Shown here: positions 7,411 to 16,000 of the stretch, piece after piece
Layout of the letters: each line of letters begins with the position of its first letter
Numbering within the stretch: the stretch's first letter is position 1
Assembly (NCBI GenBank): GCA_002421905.1
Contig: DISK01000010.1
Coordinates: forward strand, 1 to 64,000
From: Micavibrio sp. UBA6212
GTDB taxonomy: Bacteria > Pseudomonadota > Alphaproteobacteria > Micavibrionales > Micavibrionaceae
Direction of reading: 5' to 3'
DNA: 64,000 nt
Program-made: the position numbers and the translations under genes
Notes under the pieces: generated by a model
Databases searched by the model: none
The model's input: only the letters and a program-made list of their open reading frames with translations
What the model was told of the DNA's origin: nothing

Positions 7411-8784
7411 ATGCAAGTATCTGTATTGAAAGAAGAAGGACTGTCTCGTGAATTGGAAGTGACCATTCCGGCATCTCAAATTCAAAAACGGGTTGAAAAG
7501 GAATTGGTGGCCTACGGACAGCGCGCCAAGATTGATGGTTTCCGCAAGGGAAAAATTCCGATGCCAATCCTGAAAAAGAATTACGGCAAAATGGTATTGG
7601 GAGAGGTTCTTGATAAAGAGATTCAAGAATCTGCTGCAAATGCCATGAAAGAAAAAGAAATTCGCCCTGCCATGCAGCCGAAGATCGAGCTGAAAGACGG
7701 CGAAAATTTCGATGAAAACAAAGATCTGACCTACACCATGAAAATCGAGGTGCTGCCTGTTTTCGATGTCATGGATCTGTCAAAAATTGCGATTGAAAAA
7801 CCAATTGCTAAAGTCGAAGACAAAGTCGTTGACGAAACTCTTGAGCGTATTGCTTCCAGTAACCGCTCTTTCGAAAAAGTTGAAGAAGATCGTCCTGCCG
7901 CAATGGGCGATGTTTGCGTCGTTGATTTTCACGGAAAAACCAAGGATGGCGTTGAGCTTCCTGGGATGTCCGGACATGATATGAATGTTGAATTGGGAGC
8001 TGGCCAATTAATTCCTGGCTTTGAAGACCAACTGGTTGGTAAAAAAGTTGGTGAGCATGTCCATGTTGATGTGACTTTCCCTGAAGATTATGGTGTTGCA
8101 GAGCTTGCTGGAAAACCAACGATCTTCCATGTGGATATCAAGGAACTTCGGACCGCCGCGCAAACTAAAATTGATGATGAGCTGGCCAAAAAACTGAATT
8201 TCGAAAATCTTGAAACCCTGAAAGATGCTGTCAGAAAAGAAGTTGGCAGAGATTACGATCAATTGTCACGCATGCGCCTGAAGCGCGCTTTGTTGGACGT
8301 TCTGGACGAAAATCACAGCTTTGATTTGCCTGCTACAATGGTAGAGATGGAGTTCGATTCTATCGTTCGCCAAATGGAACAGGAAAAGAAGCAAGCCGGT
8401 GAGGAAATCACTGATGCTGATAAGGACGAGCTGAAACCGATCTCTGAACGTCGTGTGCGTCTGGGGTTGGTTCTTGCTGAAATTGGCCGTGACGCTAATG
8501 TTGAAGTTTCTCAAGAGGAGCTTTATAAGGCGATTTATGCCGAGGCACGTAAATTCCCGGGACAAGAACAACAGGTTCTGGAATTTTACTCCAAGAATCC
8601 TCAGGTTATTGAGTCGTTCCGTGCACCGATCTACGAAGATAAAGTCGTTGATCACATCCTCACCAAGGCTAAAGTCACCGAGAAAGAAGTCTCTCTGGAT
8701 GAATTAACCGCTGAAGAGGACGAGGGCGATACGTCAGCCAAAAAGCCAGCCAAGAAAAAAGCTCCGGCGAAGAAAAAAGAATAG
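7411..8784 (+). CDS. tig: trigger factor, ribosome-associated chaperone and prolyl isomerase
   Basis: A 457-residue protein that binds nascent chains at the ribosome exit. The N-terminal domain carries the L23-docking signature GFRKGKIPMPILKKNYG (about 43-59). A FKBP-like PPIase domain follows (about 150-240, with FEDQLVGKKVGE), then the helical C-terminal chaperone arms. The tail is a Lys/Ala-rich run (KKPAKKKAPAKKK). The ATG at 7411 gives the family N-terminus MQVSVLKEEGLSRELEV. An upstream extension would run through the tRNA. It starts the tig-clpP-lon-hup quality-control block. Confidence 0.97.
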   Translation: MQVSVLKEEGLSRELEVTIPASQIQKRVEKELVAYGQRAKIDGFRKGKIPMPILKKNYGKMVLGEVLDKEIQESAANAMKEKEIRPAMQPKIELKDGENFDENKDLTYTMKIEVLPVFDVMDLSKIAIEKPIAKVEDKVVDETLERIASSNRSFEKVEEDRPAAMGDVCVVDFHGKTKDGVELPGMSGHDMNVELGAGQLIPGFEDQLVGKKVGEHVHVDVTFPEDYGVAELAGKPTIFHVDIKELRTAAQTKIDDELAKKLNFENLETLKDAVRKEVGRDYDQLSRMRLKRALLDVLDENHSFDLPATMVEMEFDSIVRQMEQEKKQAGEEITDADKDELKPISERRVRLGLVLAEIGRDANVEVSQEELYKAIYAEARKFPGQEQQVLEFYSKNPQVIESFRAPIYEDKVVDHILTKAKVTEKEVSLDELTAEEDEGDTSAKKPAKKKAPAKKKE

Positions 8785-8797
8785 ATATTTAGTTAAG

Positions 8798-8821
8798 CCC
8801 CCGATCAAAAGTCGGGGGTTT
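8798..8821 (+). terminator. Rho-independent terminator of tig
   Basis: Stem CCCCCGA/TCGGGGG followed by a short T-run. It separates tig from clpP, so clpP needs its own promoter. Confidence 0.75.
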
Positions 8822-8877
8822 ATGTTAATATACATTTAGCAAGTCTGCGCTTGAAACATATCCCGTCACGAGCTAGT

Positions 8878-8907
8878 CTTGCTCTGTTCTATTTAACCCA
8901 CCATTTG
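8878..8907 (+). promoter_or_regulatory. possible heat-shock (RpoH-type) promoter of clpP
   Basis: CTTG (8878-8881) is followed after 15 bases by CCCACCATTTG (8897-8907), which resembles the RpoH -35 CTTG and -10 CCCCAT-like elements. It lies shortly before clpP. The match is partial. Confidence 0.3.
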
Positions 8908-8930
8908 ATTCGCAAATCCAAAAGGCTATT

Positions 8931-9578
8931 ATGATTAAAGACCGCGACCCGATTGACGTATATAACAATTATCTCGTTCCGACTGTGATCGAGCAAACCA
9001 GCCGCGGAGAGCGTGCCTTTGATATTTATTCCCGCCTATTGAAAGAGCGTATTATCTTTCTCGTTGGTGGTGTAAACGACAATGTATCTTCACTGATTTG
9101 CGCTCAGTTATTGTTTCTGGAATCTGAAAATCCCAAGAAAGATATCTATTTCTACATTAACTCCCCGGGTGGAGTGGTGAGCTCAGGTTTGGCAATGTAT
9201 GACACAATGCAATATATCAAGCCGGATGTGGCTACCGTTTGTATCGGTCAGGCGTGCTCAATGGGATCATTCCTGTTGATGGCTGGAGCTAAAGAAAAGC
9301 GGTTTTGCTTACCTAACTCCCGTATCATGATCCACCAACCATCAGGTGGAGCTCAGGGTATGGCTTCGGATATTGAAATTCAGGCTGCTGAAATCATTCG
9401 TTTGAAAAAGATCCTGACGGATGCCTATGTTACGCATACAGGCCAGAAATACAAAACTCTGGAAGAGTTGATGGATCGTGATAAGTGGTTGTCGGCTGAT
9501 GAGGCTAAGAATCTTGGACTGGTTGACCATGTTGTTAAGTCCCGCGACGATGTGAAACCAAAAGAAACCAAAGATTAA
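8931..9578 (+). CDS. clpP: ATP-dependent Clp protease proteolytic subunit
   Basis: A 215-residue serine protease that forms the 14-subunit chamber fed by ClpX or ClpA. The catalytic triad is readable as Ser110 in GQACSMGS, His135 in IMIHQPSGG and Asp184 in MDRDKWLSADEA. There is no long propeptide. A terminator follows its stop, and the usual partner gene clpX is not next to it. The next gene is lon, 238 bases on. Confidence 0.97.
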   Translation: MIKDRDPIDVYNNYLVPTVIEQTSRGERAFDIYSRLLKERIIFLVGGVNDNVSSLICAQLLFLESENPKKDIYFYINSPGGVVSSGLAMYDTMQYIKPDVATVCIGQACSMGSFLLMAGAKEKRFCLPNSRIMIHQPSGGAQGMASDIEIQAAEIIRLKKILTDAYVTHTGQKYKTLEELMDRDKWLSADEAKNLGLVDHVVKSRDDVKPKETKD

Positions 9579-9597
9579 TAGCCCGTTTTAAGGGAAC

Positions 9598-9622
9598 AAA
9601 AGGCGCTTTTTGCGCCTTTTTT
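9598..9622 (+). terminator. Rho-independent terminator of clpP
   Basis: Arms AAAAGGCGC and GCGCCTTTT around a T-rich loop, continuing into TT. Confidence 0.85.
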
Positions 9623-9778
9623 CATACTTTTGAACGGGTTTTTCTGACTTTAGTCTGCCAGATAAGGTCATGACCGCTGGTATAGGTCAAAAAAACAGTA
9701 AAAAAACTATTGTTTTCTACAAAAGCTTAACCATTTCCTTAGAAGCAGCACCTAATCTGGTTGATATGCTGAAATTTA

Positions 9779-9798
9779 TGAATTACCTTGGTAATTCA
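9779..9798. promoter_or_regulatory. 20-bp perfect palindrome in the lon leader
   Basis: Arms TGAATTACC and GGTAATTCA flank TT, ending 18 bases before the lon ATG. It could be an operator for a dimeric regulator or an mRNA hairpin next to the ribosome binding site (AGAGG). Confidence 0.5.
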
Positions 9799-9816
9799 GA
9801 TTGATAGAGGTTTCTT

Positions 9817-12249
9817 ATGCTCGGTTTCAAATTAACGGATGCCCCCCAGACTTGCCCGGTTCTTCCTTTGCGTGACATTGTCGTGTTTCCGCATATGATC
9901 GTGCCGCTATTTGTTGGGCGCGAAAAGTCCGTAACGGCTCTTGAAAAAGTCATGGACGCTGGAAAGCAAATCCTGCTGTTGACCCAAAAATCGCCTTCGG
10001 TTGATGATCCTGTTCCGGATGATTTGTACGAAATAGGGACTATTGGTACGATTCTTCAACTTTTGAAATTGCCCGATGGAACGGTTAAGGTTCTGGTGGA
10101 GGGCGAGCGCCGTGCTCGTGTTGCCAAATTCACGAATGTAGATTCATTCTTGGAAGTTGAGGCCATCCCGTTTGAAGAAGAAAAAACAGTCTCGACCGAG
10201 CTGGAATCTTTAGCGCGTGCTGTGGTAACTCAGTTTGAAGAGTATGTGAAACTCAATAAAAAGATTCCTCCTGAGGTTATCGTCTCGATCGGTCAGATAG
10301 AAGACCCATCCAAACTAGCGGACACCATCGCATCCCACCTCACTCTCAAGATCGAAGAAAAGCAAAAACTTCTTGAAGTCGAAAAAATATCCGAACAGCT
10401 GGAACAGATTTTCTCATTAATGGAAGGAGAAATTGGTGTTCTGCAAGTTGAAAAGCGCATCCGTGGTCGCGTTAAACGCCAAATGGAAAAAACCCAGCGC
10501 GAATATTATCTGAACGAACAGATGAAGGCGATCCAGAAAGAGCTGGGCGATGGCGAAGGTGGAACTGGCGAACTGGAAGAACTGGAAAAGAAAATCAACC
10601 AGACCAAGTTCTCGAAAGAAGCCAAGGAAAAAGCATTAGCTGAACTCAAGAAATTAAAAATGATGTCGCCAATGTCAGCCGAAGCAACGGTCGTGCGGAA
10701 CTATTTGGATTGGTTATTATCTGTGCCTTGGAAAAAAACGACCAAGGTTAAAAAAGATATTAGGGCAGCAGAAAAAGTTCTGAATACCGATCACTACTCA
10801 TTGGAAAAAGTAAAAGATCGTATTCTCGAATATCTTGCTGTTCAACAGCGTGCCAATAAACTCAAAGGCCCAATTCTGTGTCTCGTTGGCCCACCTGGTG
10901 TTGGTAAAACATCTTTGGGGCAATCAATCGCCCGAGCAACCAACCGGAACTTTGTCCGCATTTCATTGGGTGGCGTACGCGATGAAAGTGAAATTCGTGG
11001 CCACCGCCGCACCTATATCGGGGCCATGCCGGGTAAGATTATTCAAGGCATGAAAAAAGCCAAGACATCCAACCCACTTTTCCTGTTGGATGAGATCGAC
11101 AAGTTGGCTTCCGATTGGCGTGGCGATCCAAGTGCTGCGTTGCTCGAGGTTCTTGATCCCGAACAAAACTCGACATTCAACGATCACTATCTCGAAACAG
11201 ATTATGATCTGTCTGATGTCATGTTTATTTGTACCGCCAACTCGCTGAACATGCCGCGACCATTGTTAGATCGCATGGAGATTATTCGGATTTCCGGATA
11301 CACAGAGGACGAGAAGCTTCAGATTGTTAAACAGCATCTGCTGTCAAAACAGATGAAAAACGCAGGTCTGAAACGCAACGAGTTCTCTATTAGTGATGCT
11401 GCACTTCGTGATCTGATCCGTTATTACACTCGCGAAGCTGGGGTACGGAATTTGGAGCGTGAGCTGGCAAATCTTTGCCGGAAGGCAACCAAGGAAATTT
11501 TGCAAAACAAACGTAAGCAATTATCGGTTACGCCGAAAACTCTTGGCAAATATGCTGGCGTTCGTCGCTACAGCTTTGGTGAAGTTGAAGAAAATAACCG
11601 CATTGGTGTTGTCAATGGTTTGGCTTACACCGAAGTGGGTGGAGATCTTCTTTCGATCGAGGCAGTCACGATCCCGGGTAAAGATGGTAAGGTCTCTACA
11701 ACAGGAAACCTGAAAGAAGTGATGAAAGAATCGATTACTGTTGCTGAAATGTTGGTGAAGTCCCGTTCGGCTCAACTGGGAATTTGCTATGATCGTTTGA
11801 AAGAGATGAATATCCACGTTCACGTTCCTGAAGGGGCAACGCCAAAAGACGGGCCCTCTGCCGGTGCGGCAATGGTCACCGCTATTGTCTCTGCATTGAC
11901 TAGAATTGAAGTGCGCCGCGATATCGCGATGACTGGCGAGGTCAACTTGCGTGGCTACGTCACCGAAATCGGAGGCCTGAAAGAGAAGCTTCTGGCTGCT
12001 TTGCGCGGAGGGATCACCAAGGTTCTTATCCCTAAAGATAATGCCAAAGACCTTGAGGAGATTCCACAAAATGTCAAAAAAGGACTCGAAATTGTCCCTG
12101 TGGGAACCATTGAAGAAGTGTTGTCACATGCTCTTGTAAGCCTTCCGGAACCCATCATTTCCGAGGAAAATGGCGAAAAAAGTGGAAAAATTGAAAAAAT
12201 ATCCCCAAAAACCGCAGAAAATCAGGGTGAAGAGGTAATTCGTCATTGA
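9817..12249 (+). CDS. lon: ATP-dependent Lon protease
   Basis: An 810-residue LonA protease. It has an N-terminal substrate-binding LAN domain (CPVLPLRDIVVFPHM), a long helical linker, an AAA+ module with Walker A GPPGVGKT at about 358-365 and Walker B FLLDEIDK, and a C-terminal protease domain with the catalytic dyad Ser681 (DGPSAGAAM) and Lys724 (LKEKLLAA). It degrades misfolded and regulatory proteins, including cell-cycle factors in relatives. The tail after residue 780 is hydrophilic and Glu/Lys-rich. hup follows after 122 bases. Confidence 0.98.
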   Translation: MLGFKLTDAPQTCPVLPLRDIVVFPHMIVPLFVGREKSVTALEKVMDAGKQILLLTQKSPSVDDPVPDDLYEIGTIGTILQLLKLPDGTVKVLVEGERRARVAKFTNVDSFLEVEAIPFEEEKTVSTELESLARAVVTQFEEYVKLNKKIPPEVIVSIGQIEDPSKLADTIASHLTLKIEEKQKLLEVEKISEQLEQIFSLMEGEIGVLQVEKRIRGRVKRQMEKTQREYYLNEQMKAIQKELGDGEGGTGELEELEKKINQTKFSKEAKEKALAELKKLKMMSPMSAEATVVRNYLDWLLSVPWKKTTKVKKDIRAAEKVLNTDHYSLEKVKDRILEYLAVQQRANKLKGPILCLVGPPGVGKTSLGQSIARATNRNFVRISLGGVRDESEIRGHRRTYIGAMPGKIIQGMKKAKTSNPLFLLDEIDKLASDWRGDPSAALLEVLDPEQNSTFNDHYLETDYDLSDVMFICTANSLNMPRPLLDRMEIIRISGYTEDEKLQIVKQHLLSKQMKNAGLKRNEFSISDAALRDLIRYYTREAGVRNLERELANLCRKATKEILQNKRKQLSVTPKTLGKYAGVRRYSFGEVEENNRIGVVNGLAYTEVGGDLLSIEAVTIPGKDGKVSTTGNLKEVMKESITVAEMLVKSRSAQLGICYDRLKEMNIHVHVPEGATPKDGPSAGAAMVTAIVSALTRIEVRRDIAMTGEVNLRGYVTEIGGLKEKLLAALRGGITKVLIPKDNAKDLEEIPQNVKKGLEIVPVGTIEEVLSHALVSLPEPIISEENGEKSGKIEKISPKTAENQGEEVIRH

Positions 12250-12371
12250 GATTTTCTTCAAAAAGGCATAAAAATTGATTCTACGAACCGCAGCCACCCA
12301 TTGAGAATCAAGGGACAGGAGCGGTAAGTGGAATCTTTTTTTAACTCAACTTTCGAACCCGAGGGGTTACT

Positions 12372-12650
12372 ATGAACAAATCTGAATTGGTTGAAGCAGT
12401 TGCTAAGAAAACCGAAATGACCAAAGCTGCTTCTCAAGAAGCAATTGAAGCAATCATCGAGTGCATTTCTAAAGCACTGAAAAAAGGCGACGAAGTTCGT
12501 TTGGTTGGTTTTGGTACATTCTCTGTAGCAAAACGTGCCGCATCTACAGGTCGCAACCCACGTACCGGCGAAGCGATCAAGATTCCAGCTTCCAAACAGC
12601 CTAAATTCAAAGCTGGTAAAGAGCTGAAAGACACCGTTAACAACCGTTAG
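12372..12650 (+). CDS. hup: histone-like DNA-binding protein HU
   Basis: A 92-residue HU/IHF-family protein. It begins MNKSELVEAVAKKTEMTKA, carries the DNA-binding arm GRNPRTGEAIKIPASKQPKFKAG and ends soon after, as expected for HU rather than IHF. It bends and compacts DNA as a dimer. The position after lon is conserved in proteobacteria, where it is usually named hupB. GAGGGG upstream serves as the ribosome binding site. Confidence 0.95.
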   Translation: MNKSELVEAVAKKTEMTKAASQEAIEAIIECISKALKKGDEVRLVGFGTFSVAKRAASTGRNPRTGEAIKIPASKQPKFKAGKELKDTVNNR

Positions 12651-12674
12651 TTCTGGTGTCATAAAGTATTCAGG

Positions 12675-12708
12675 CAGCCCGGAAGAAATTCCAGGGCTGT
12701 TTTTTTTG
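12675..12708 (+). terminator. Rho-independent terminator of hup
   Basis: CAGCCC pairs with GGGCTG, with an AT-rich loop, followed by eight or more T residues. Confidence 0.85.
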
Positions 12709-12772
12709 TATTTCGGGCTGCTTTTTCCTCTTGCTATTCTTTTGAAATATAGGTAAAAAATGCTCCTCTAAA

Positions 12773-12847
12773 GCGCGCTTAGCTCAGCGGTAGAGCAACT
12801 CGTTTACACCGAGTGGGTCGGGAGTTCAATCCTCTCAGCGCGCACCA
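12773..12847 (+). tRNA. tRNA-Val (anticodon TAC)
   Basis: A 75-base cloverleaf with acceptor GCGCGCT/AGCGCGC, anticodon stem ACTCG/CGAGT around TTTACAC, T-loop TTCAATC and encoded CCA. Confidence 0.96.
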
Positions 12848-12855
12848 TTCCTCAA

Positions 12856-12891
12856 CATATTAGAATATAAGCGTTTTTTGCTTCTAATATG
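12856..12891. repeat. 10-bp inverted repeat just after tRNA-Val
   Basis: Arms CATATTAGAA and TTCTAATATG are perfect and enclose a 16-base loop containing six T residues. It begins nine bases after the tRNA. It may act as a tRNA 3' processing or termination hairpin, though no T-run follows the second arm. Confidence 0.5.
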
Positions 12892-12920
12892 ATTCTTTGA
12901 AAAACCCTCAAAAACTCTCT

Positions 12921-12939
12921 GGTCACATTCAGGTCACAT
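12921..12939 (+). repeat. direct repeat GGTCACAT
   Basis: The octamer GGTCACAT occurs at 12921-12928 and 12932-12939, separated by three bases. It lies in the gene-free gap between tRNA-Val and lnt. Tandem octamers of this kind can be regulator or recombinase half-sites, but nothing else supports that here. Confidence 0.35.
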
Positions 12940-12997
12940 AGAGTTGCGTGCACCTCAGCTATTGAGGTCGTTTTGAAAAAAGACATCAAAGAGCGTA

Positions 12998-14500
12998 TTA
13001 GAAATTTTTCAGCTTGGAATAAAGCGGGCGATTTTTTGAAGGTAACGGTAAAAAGATTTCCTCGGTATAGCTACTATTCAAAGGAATAACTGTCAAAACG
13101 CGCCCATACGGATCAACCACGGTGGAAATTCCAGTGTTGGCCGATCTCACAACCGGCAATCCTTCTTCAATAGCGCGATAAATGGCATGGGTCATGTGTT
13201 GGAACGGGCCAGCGGAAATACCATACCATGCATCATTGGTGACATTGACAATCCATTGCGGACGTTCAGGGTTATCAGTGGTCACCGCTCCCGGAAAAAT
13301 GACTTCATAGCAAACCAACGGACTAAACGGAGGCAAGCCATCAATCTGGGCTGTATGCGGGCCGTCCCCTTCAACAAAGCCGGAGAAATTTACAATCGGG
13401 CCCAAAGGAATATATTTCTGGAATGGAAAATATTCACCAAAAGGCACCAGATGGAACTTGTCAAAACTATAGATGACGTTTCCATCCTTGTTCAAAGAAA
13501 TCAAACTATTGTGATACCCTTGATCGGTCTTGAGCAAGGCCCCGGTCAATAAATAGGTGGTCTCGGTGAAATGTTGAACCGCACCCTTATATGCATCCAT
13601 TGCGGCATCAGAGTTGAGATGATGATATGTTATGGCTGTTTCAGGAAGAACCAGAACACGGACTGGATGTGCCGCTTTTGATTCTATCATCCCGTCACGA
13701 CGAAGGATATTCAGAATAGACCGATAATTATCCCATACCAAAGAGCTGTCCCATTTTTGGTCCTGTGGGATATTGGGCTGTACCAATTGGATTATAACGT
13801 CATCACGATATTCGGTTTGGTTATGGGCAAGTCGATTAGACCCAAATAAATAAAGACCAATCCCGATGACAAAGGCTAGCCCCAGTACGCCTATACGGAT
13901 CATCGATGAAGATTTCCCCATCAGGGCAAAGGCAGGAGCGGTAAACATAAAAATTGTCAGGAACGACAGGATATAAATTCCTCCGACCGAGAGAATTTGG
14001 AGCATTTCAAGGTTTCCTGTCCAAGCCATACCAAACAGGTTCCATGGAAATCCGGTAAAGACATATCCGCGCGCATATTCAACAACCATGAAAGACACAA
14101 GGAAAACCAGATAGGCCCTGAAATCATTGCCCGGACGAAGGGTTCTGGTAATCCACGCGGCAATGGCGGGAAAGAAAGAAAGGAGAAACGGAATACCAAC
14201 TACGGCAAAAGGATAGGCCCATGAAAAGGGATTGCCGTGAACCAGCAAAGCATTGCCTATCCAGTAAAGGCTATAAAGAAAGTACCCAAACCCGAATAAC
14301 CATCCAGCCAGAAAAGACACCCACTTTTTGTTATTGGACAGTTTGGTAAATACACACCAGAACAGAGAAAGCGAGAGGATTAGATTGTACCATAAATACA
14401 ATGGCCCCATGGCCGTTCCACCAACGCATCCAATCAAAAAACAAAACGCCAATCTTCCGGTTGTTGTAACGGGAAGTAATTTATAAAGAAATGAAGGCAT
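12998..14500 (-). CDS. lnt: apolipoprotein N-acyltransferase
   Basis: A 500-residue inner-membrane enzyme that adds the third acyl chain to the N-terminal cysteine of lipoproteins. Six or more hydrophobic helices fill about residues 15-220. The nitrilase-like periplasmic domain carries the triad Glu287 (LPETA), Lys348 (FDKFHLVPFGE) and Cys397 (VCYEVIFP). It is the last gene of the phoH-ybeY-corC-lnt run. The gap from corC is only six bases. Confidence 0.96.
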   Translation of the reverse strand: MPSFLYKLLPVTTTGRLAFCFLIGCVGGTAMGPLYLWYNLILSLSLFWCVFTKLSNNKKWVSFLAGWLFGFGYFLYSLYWIGNALLVHGNPFSWAYPFAVVGIPFLLSFFPAIAAWITRTLRPGNDFRAYLVFLVSFMVVEYARGYVFTGFPWNLFGMAWTGNLEMLQILSVGGIYILSFLTIFMFTAPAFALMGKSSSMIRIGVLGLAFVIGIGLYLFGSNRLAHNQTEYRDDVIIQLVQPNIPQDQKWDSSLVWDNYRSILNILRRDGMIESKAAHPVRVLVLPETAITYHHLNSDAAMDAYKGAVQHFTETTYLLTGALLKTDQGYHNSLISLNKDGNVIYSFDKFHLVPFGEYFPFQKYIPLGPIVNFSGFVEGDGPHTAQIDGLPPFSPLVCYEVIFPGAVTTDNPERPQWIVNVTNDAWYGISAGPFQHMTHAIYRAIEEGLPVVRSANTGISTVVDPYGRVLTVIPLNSSYTEEIFLPLPSKNRPLYSKLKNF

Positions 14501-14506
14501 ACCTGA

Positions 14507-15463
14507 CTATTCTTCGGTTTCTGGTTGCGGAGTTTCAGGGGGGCGAACGCGAATACGGGTAACCCGTCTGGGGTCGGCATCTATGATTTCAAAAACAAAT
14601 CCTGTTTCATCATGGGAGATAACTTCTCCACGCGCCGGAACTCGTCCGGACAGAGTAAATATAAACCCGCCCAGAGTATCCGCGACATCCCGTTCATCTG
14701 CAGACAATATTTGGCCGAATTTCTCTTCAAAATCAGAAATTTCGATCCGCGCGTCAACGACAAAGCTACCGTCTTTTGTTTCAATGATGGAGGGCAGAAC
14801 GCTTTTGTCAAACTCATCCTGAACTTCACCGACAATACTGCTGATGACATCACCGATGGTAATCAAACCGTCAATGCCACCATACTCATCAACGACAAAG
14901 ACCATTTGCTGGCGGGTCTGGCGCATCATCAGCAGCAAGTCAAAAACCGGCATGGCAGGGGAAACAACCGGAGCCTCACGAATTAAAGATTTTATCTCAA
15001 TGTTTTTCTTGGAAATCAACGCTTCGAAGACATCCTTGATATGCACAACGCCAATAATATCATCCAGAGTGTCACGATAAACCGGAATACGATTATGTTG
15101 CTTTTGAGACAACAGGGAAAGCAATTCATCGGCAGGGGTCGATATATCAATGGCGACAATGTCAATCCGCGGAACCAGCACATCTTCGGCAGTCATATCA
15201 CGCAATTCGAGAATATTACTCAGCAACTGCAATTCATGAGAAGTCGAGCTTTCACTGGAATCGGGGTGGGATGACATCTCCTCGATATACTCTTCAAGGG
15301 CCTCGCGAAGGGATTCATCGCTTTCCGGCTTGATCTTAATCAGGTTTTTTAACCAGACGACAACACCGCCGCCGGTGTTTGTGCTGGTACTTTGTGCTTC
15401 GGCTGGCCTGCTTGGCGCAGCCTGTGTGGCGGGGGGAGGTGAGTCTTTGTCAGTGTCAGGCAT
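14507..15463 (-). CDS. corC: CorC/HlyC-type CBS-domain protein
   Basis: A 318-residue soluble protein. After a low-complexity Pro/Ser/Thr-rich N-terminus it has two CBS motifs (LVPRIDIVAIDISTPADELL and the PVSPAMPVFDLLLMM region) and a C-terminal CorC_HlyC domain (SFVVDARIEISDFEEKFG to the Arg-rich end). CorC-like proteins bind nucleotides and are linked to magnesium and cobalt efflux. Linkage to ybeY and lnt is the common proteobacterial arrangement. Confidence 0.9.
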   Translation of the reverse strand: MPDTDKDSPPPATQAAPSRPAEAQSTSTNTGGGVVVWLKNLIKIKPESDESLREALEEYIEEMSSHPDSSESSTSHELQLLSNILELRDMTAEDVLVPRIDIVAIDISTPADELLSLLSQKQHNRIPVYRDTLDDIIGVVHIKDVFEALISKKNIEIKSLIREAPVVSPAMPVFDLLLMMRQTRQQMVFVVDEYGGIDGLITIGDVISSIVGEVQDEFDKSVLPSIIETKDGSFVVDARIEISDFEEKFGQILSADERDVADTLGGFIFTLSGRVPARGEVISHDETGFVFEIIDADPRRVTRIRVRPPETPQPETEE

Positions 15464-15493
15464 TTTTATGAGCTCTCAAATACAACTTCTTAT

Positions 15494-16000
15494 TTAATTG
15501 TAAGGATTGGGGATGTCCAGTTTTTTAAGAATTTTAACCTCCAAAGATTCCATTTCTTCGGCTTGGGGGTCTGAAATGTGGTCATATCCCAGCAAATGCA
15601 GAAAACCATGGACAATCATATGGGAAAAATGGTCTTTGAAGGGCTTTCCCTGTTCGATAGATTCGCGCTTCACCGTTTCAAACGCAACGATGATATCCCC
15701 GATTGGAACTTCGCCGATCCCGGAAGGAATTTCACTCATATGTTCAAAATTAGGAAAAGACAGCACATTCGTCGGCTTGTCCTTTGTGCGGTGGTCACGG
15801 TTGAGCTCTTGGATATAAGCATCGTCTGTTAAAGTAACCGTAACTTCTGGAATAATTCCCTTGGGCTTATCTGGAACATTTTTCCATGACAGGGCAATAA
15901 GCGAGGGGACCAACGCCCGACAGCCGAGCCTCGATTGTCCCCACAAGGGAGAGTCAAACAGCAAATCAACAATTGGAGCATTGGAAGTTTTAGGTGGCAT
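15494..16000 (-). CDS. ybeY: endoribonuclease YbeY
   Basis: A 168-residue metal-dependent RNase that matures 16S rRNA and acts in ribosome quality control. The zinc site HGFLHLLGYDH (three His) is near the C-terminus, and TDDAYIQELNRDHRTKDKPTNVLSFP is the family core. I chose the ATG at 16000, which overlaps the end of phoH by 11 bases and suggests translational coupling. A start 11 codons earlier lies deeper in phoH and is less likely. Confidence 0.93.
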   Translation of the reverse strand: MPPKTSNAPIVDLLFDSPLWGQSRLGCRALVPSLIALSWKNVPDKPKGIIPEVTVTLTDDAYIQELNRDHRTKDKPTNVLSFPNFEHMSEIPSGIGEVPIGDIIVAFETVKRESIEQGKPFKDHFSHMIVHGFLHLLGYDHISDPQAEEMESLEVKILKKLDIPNPYN

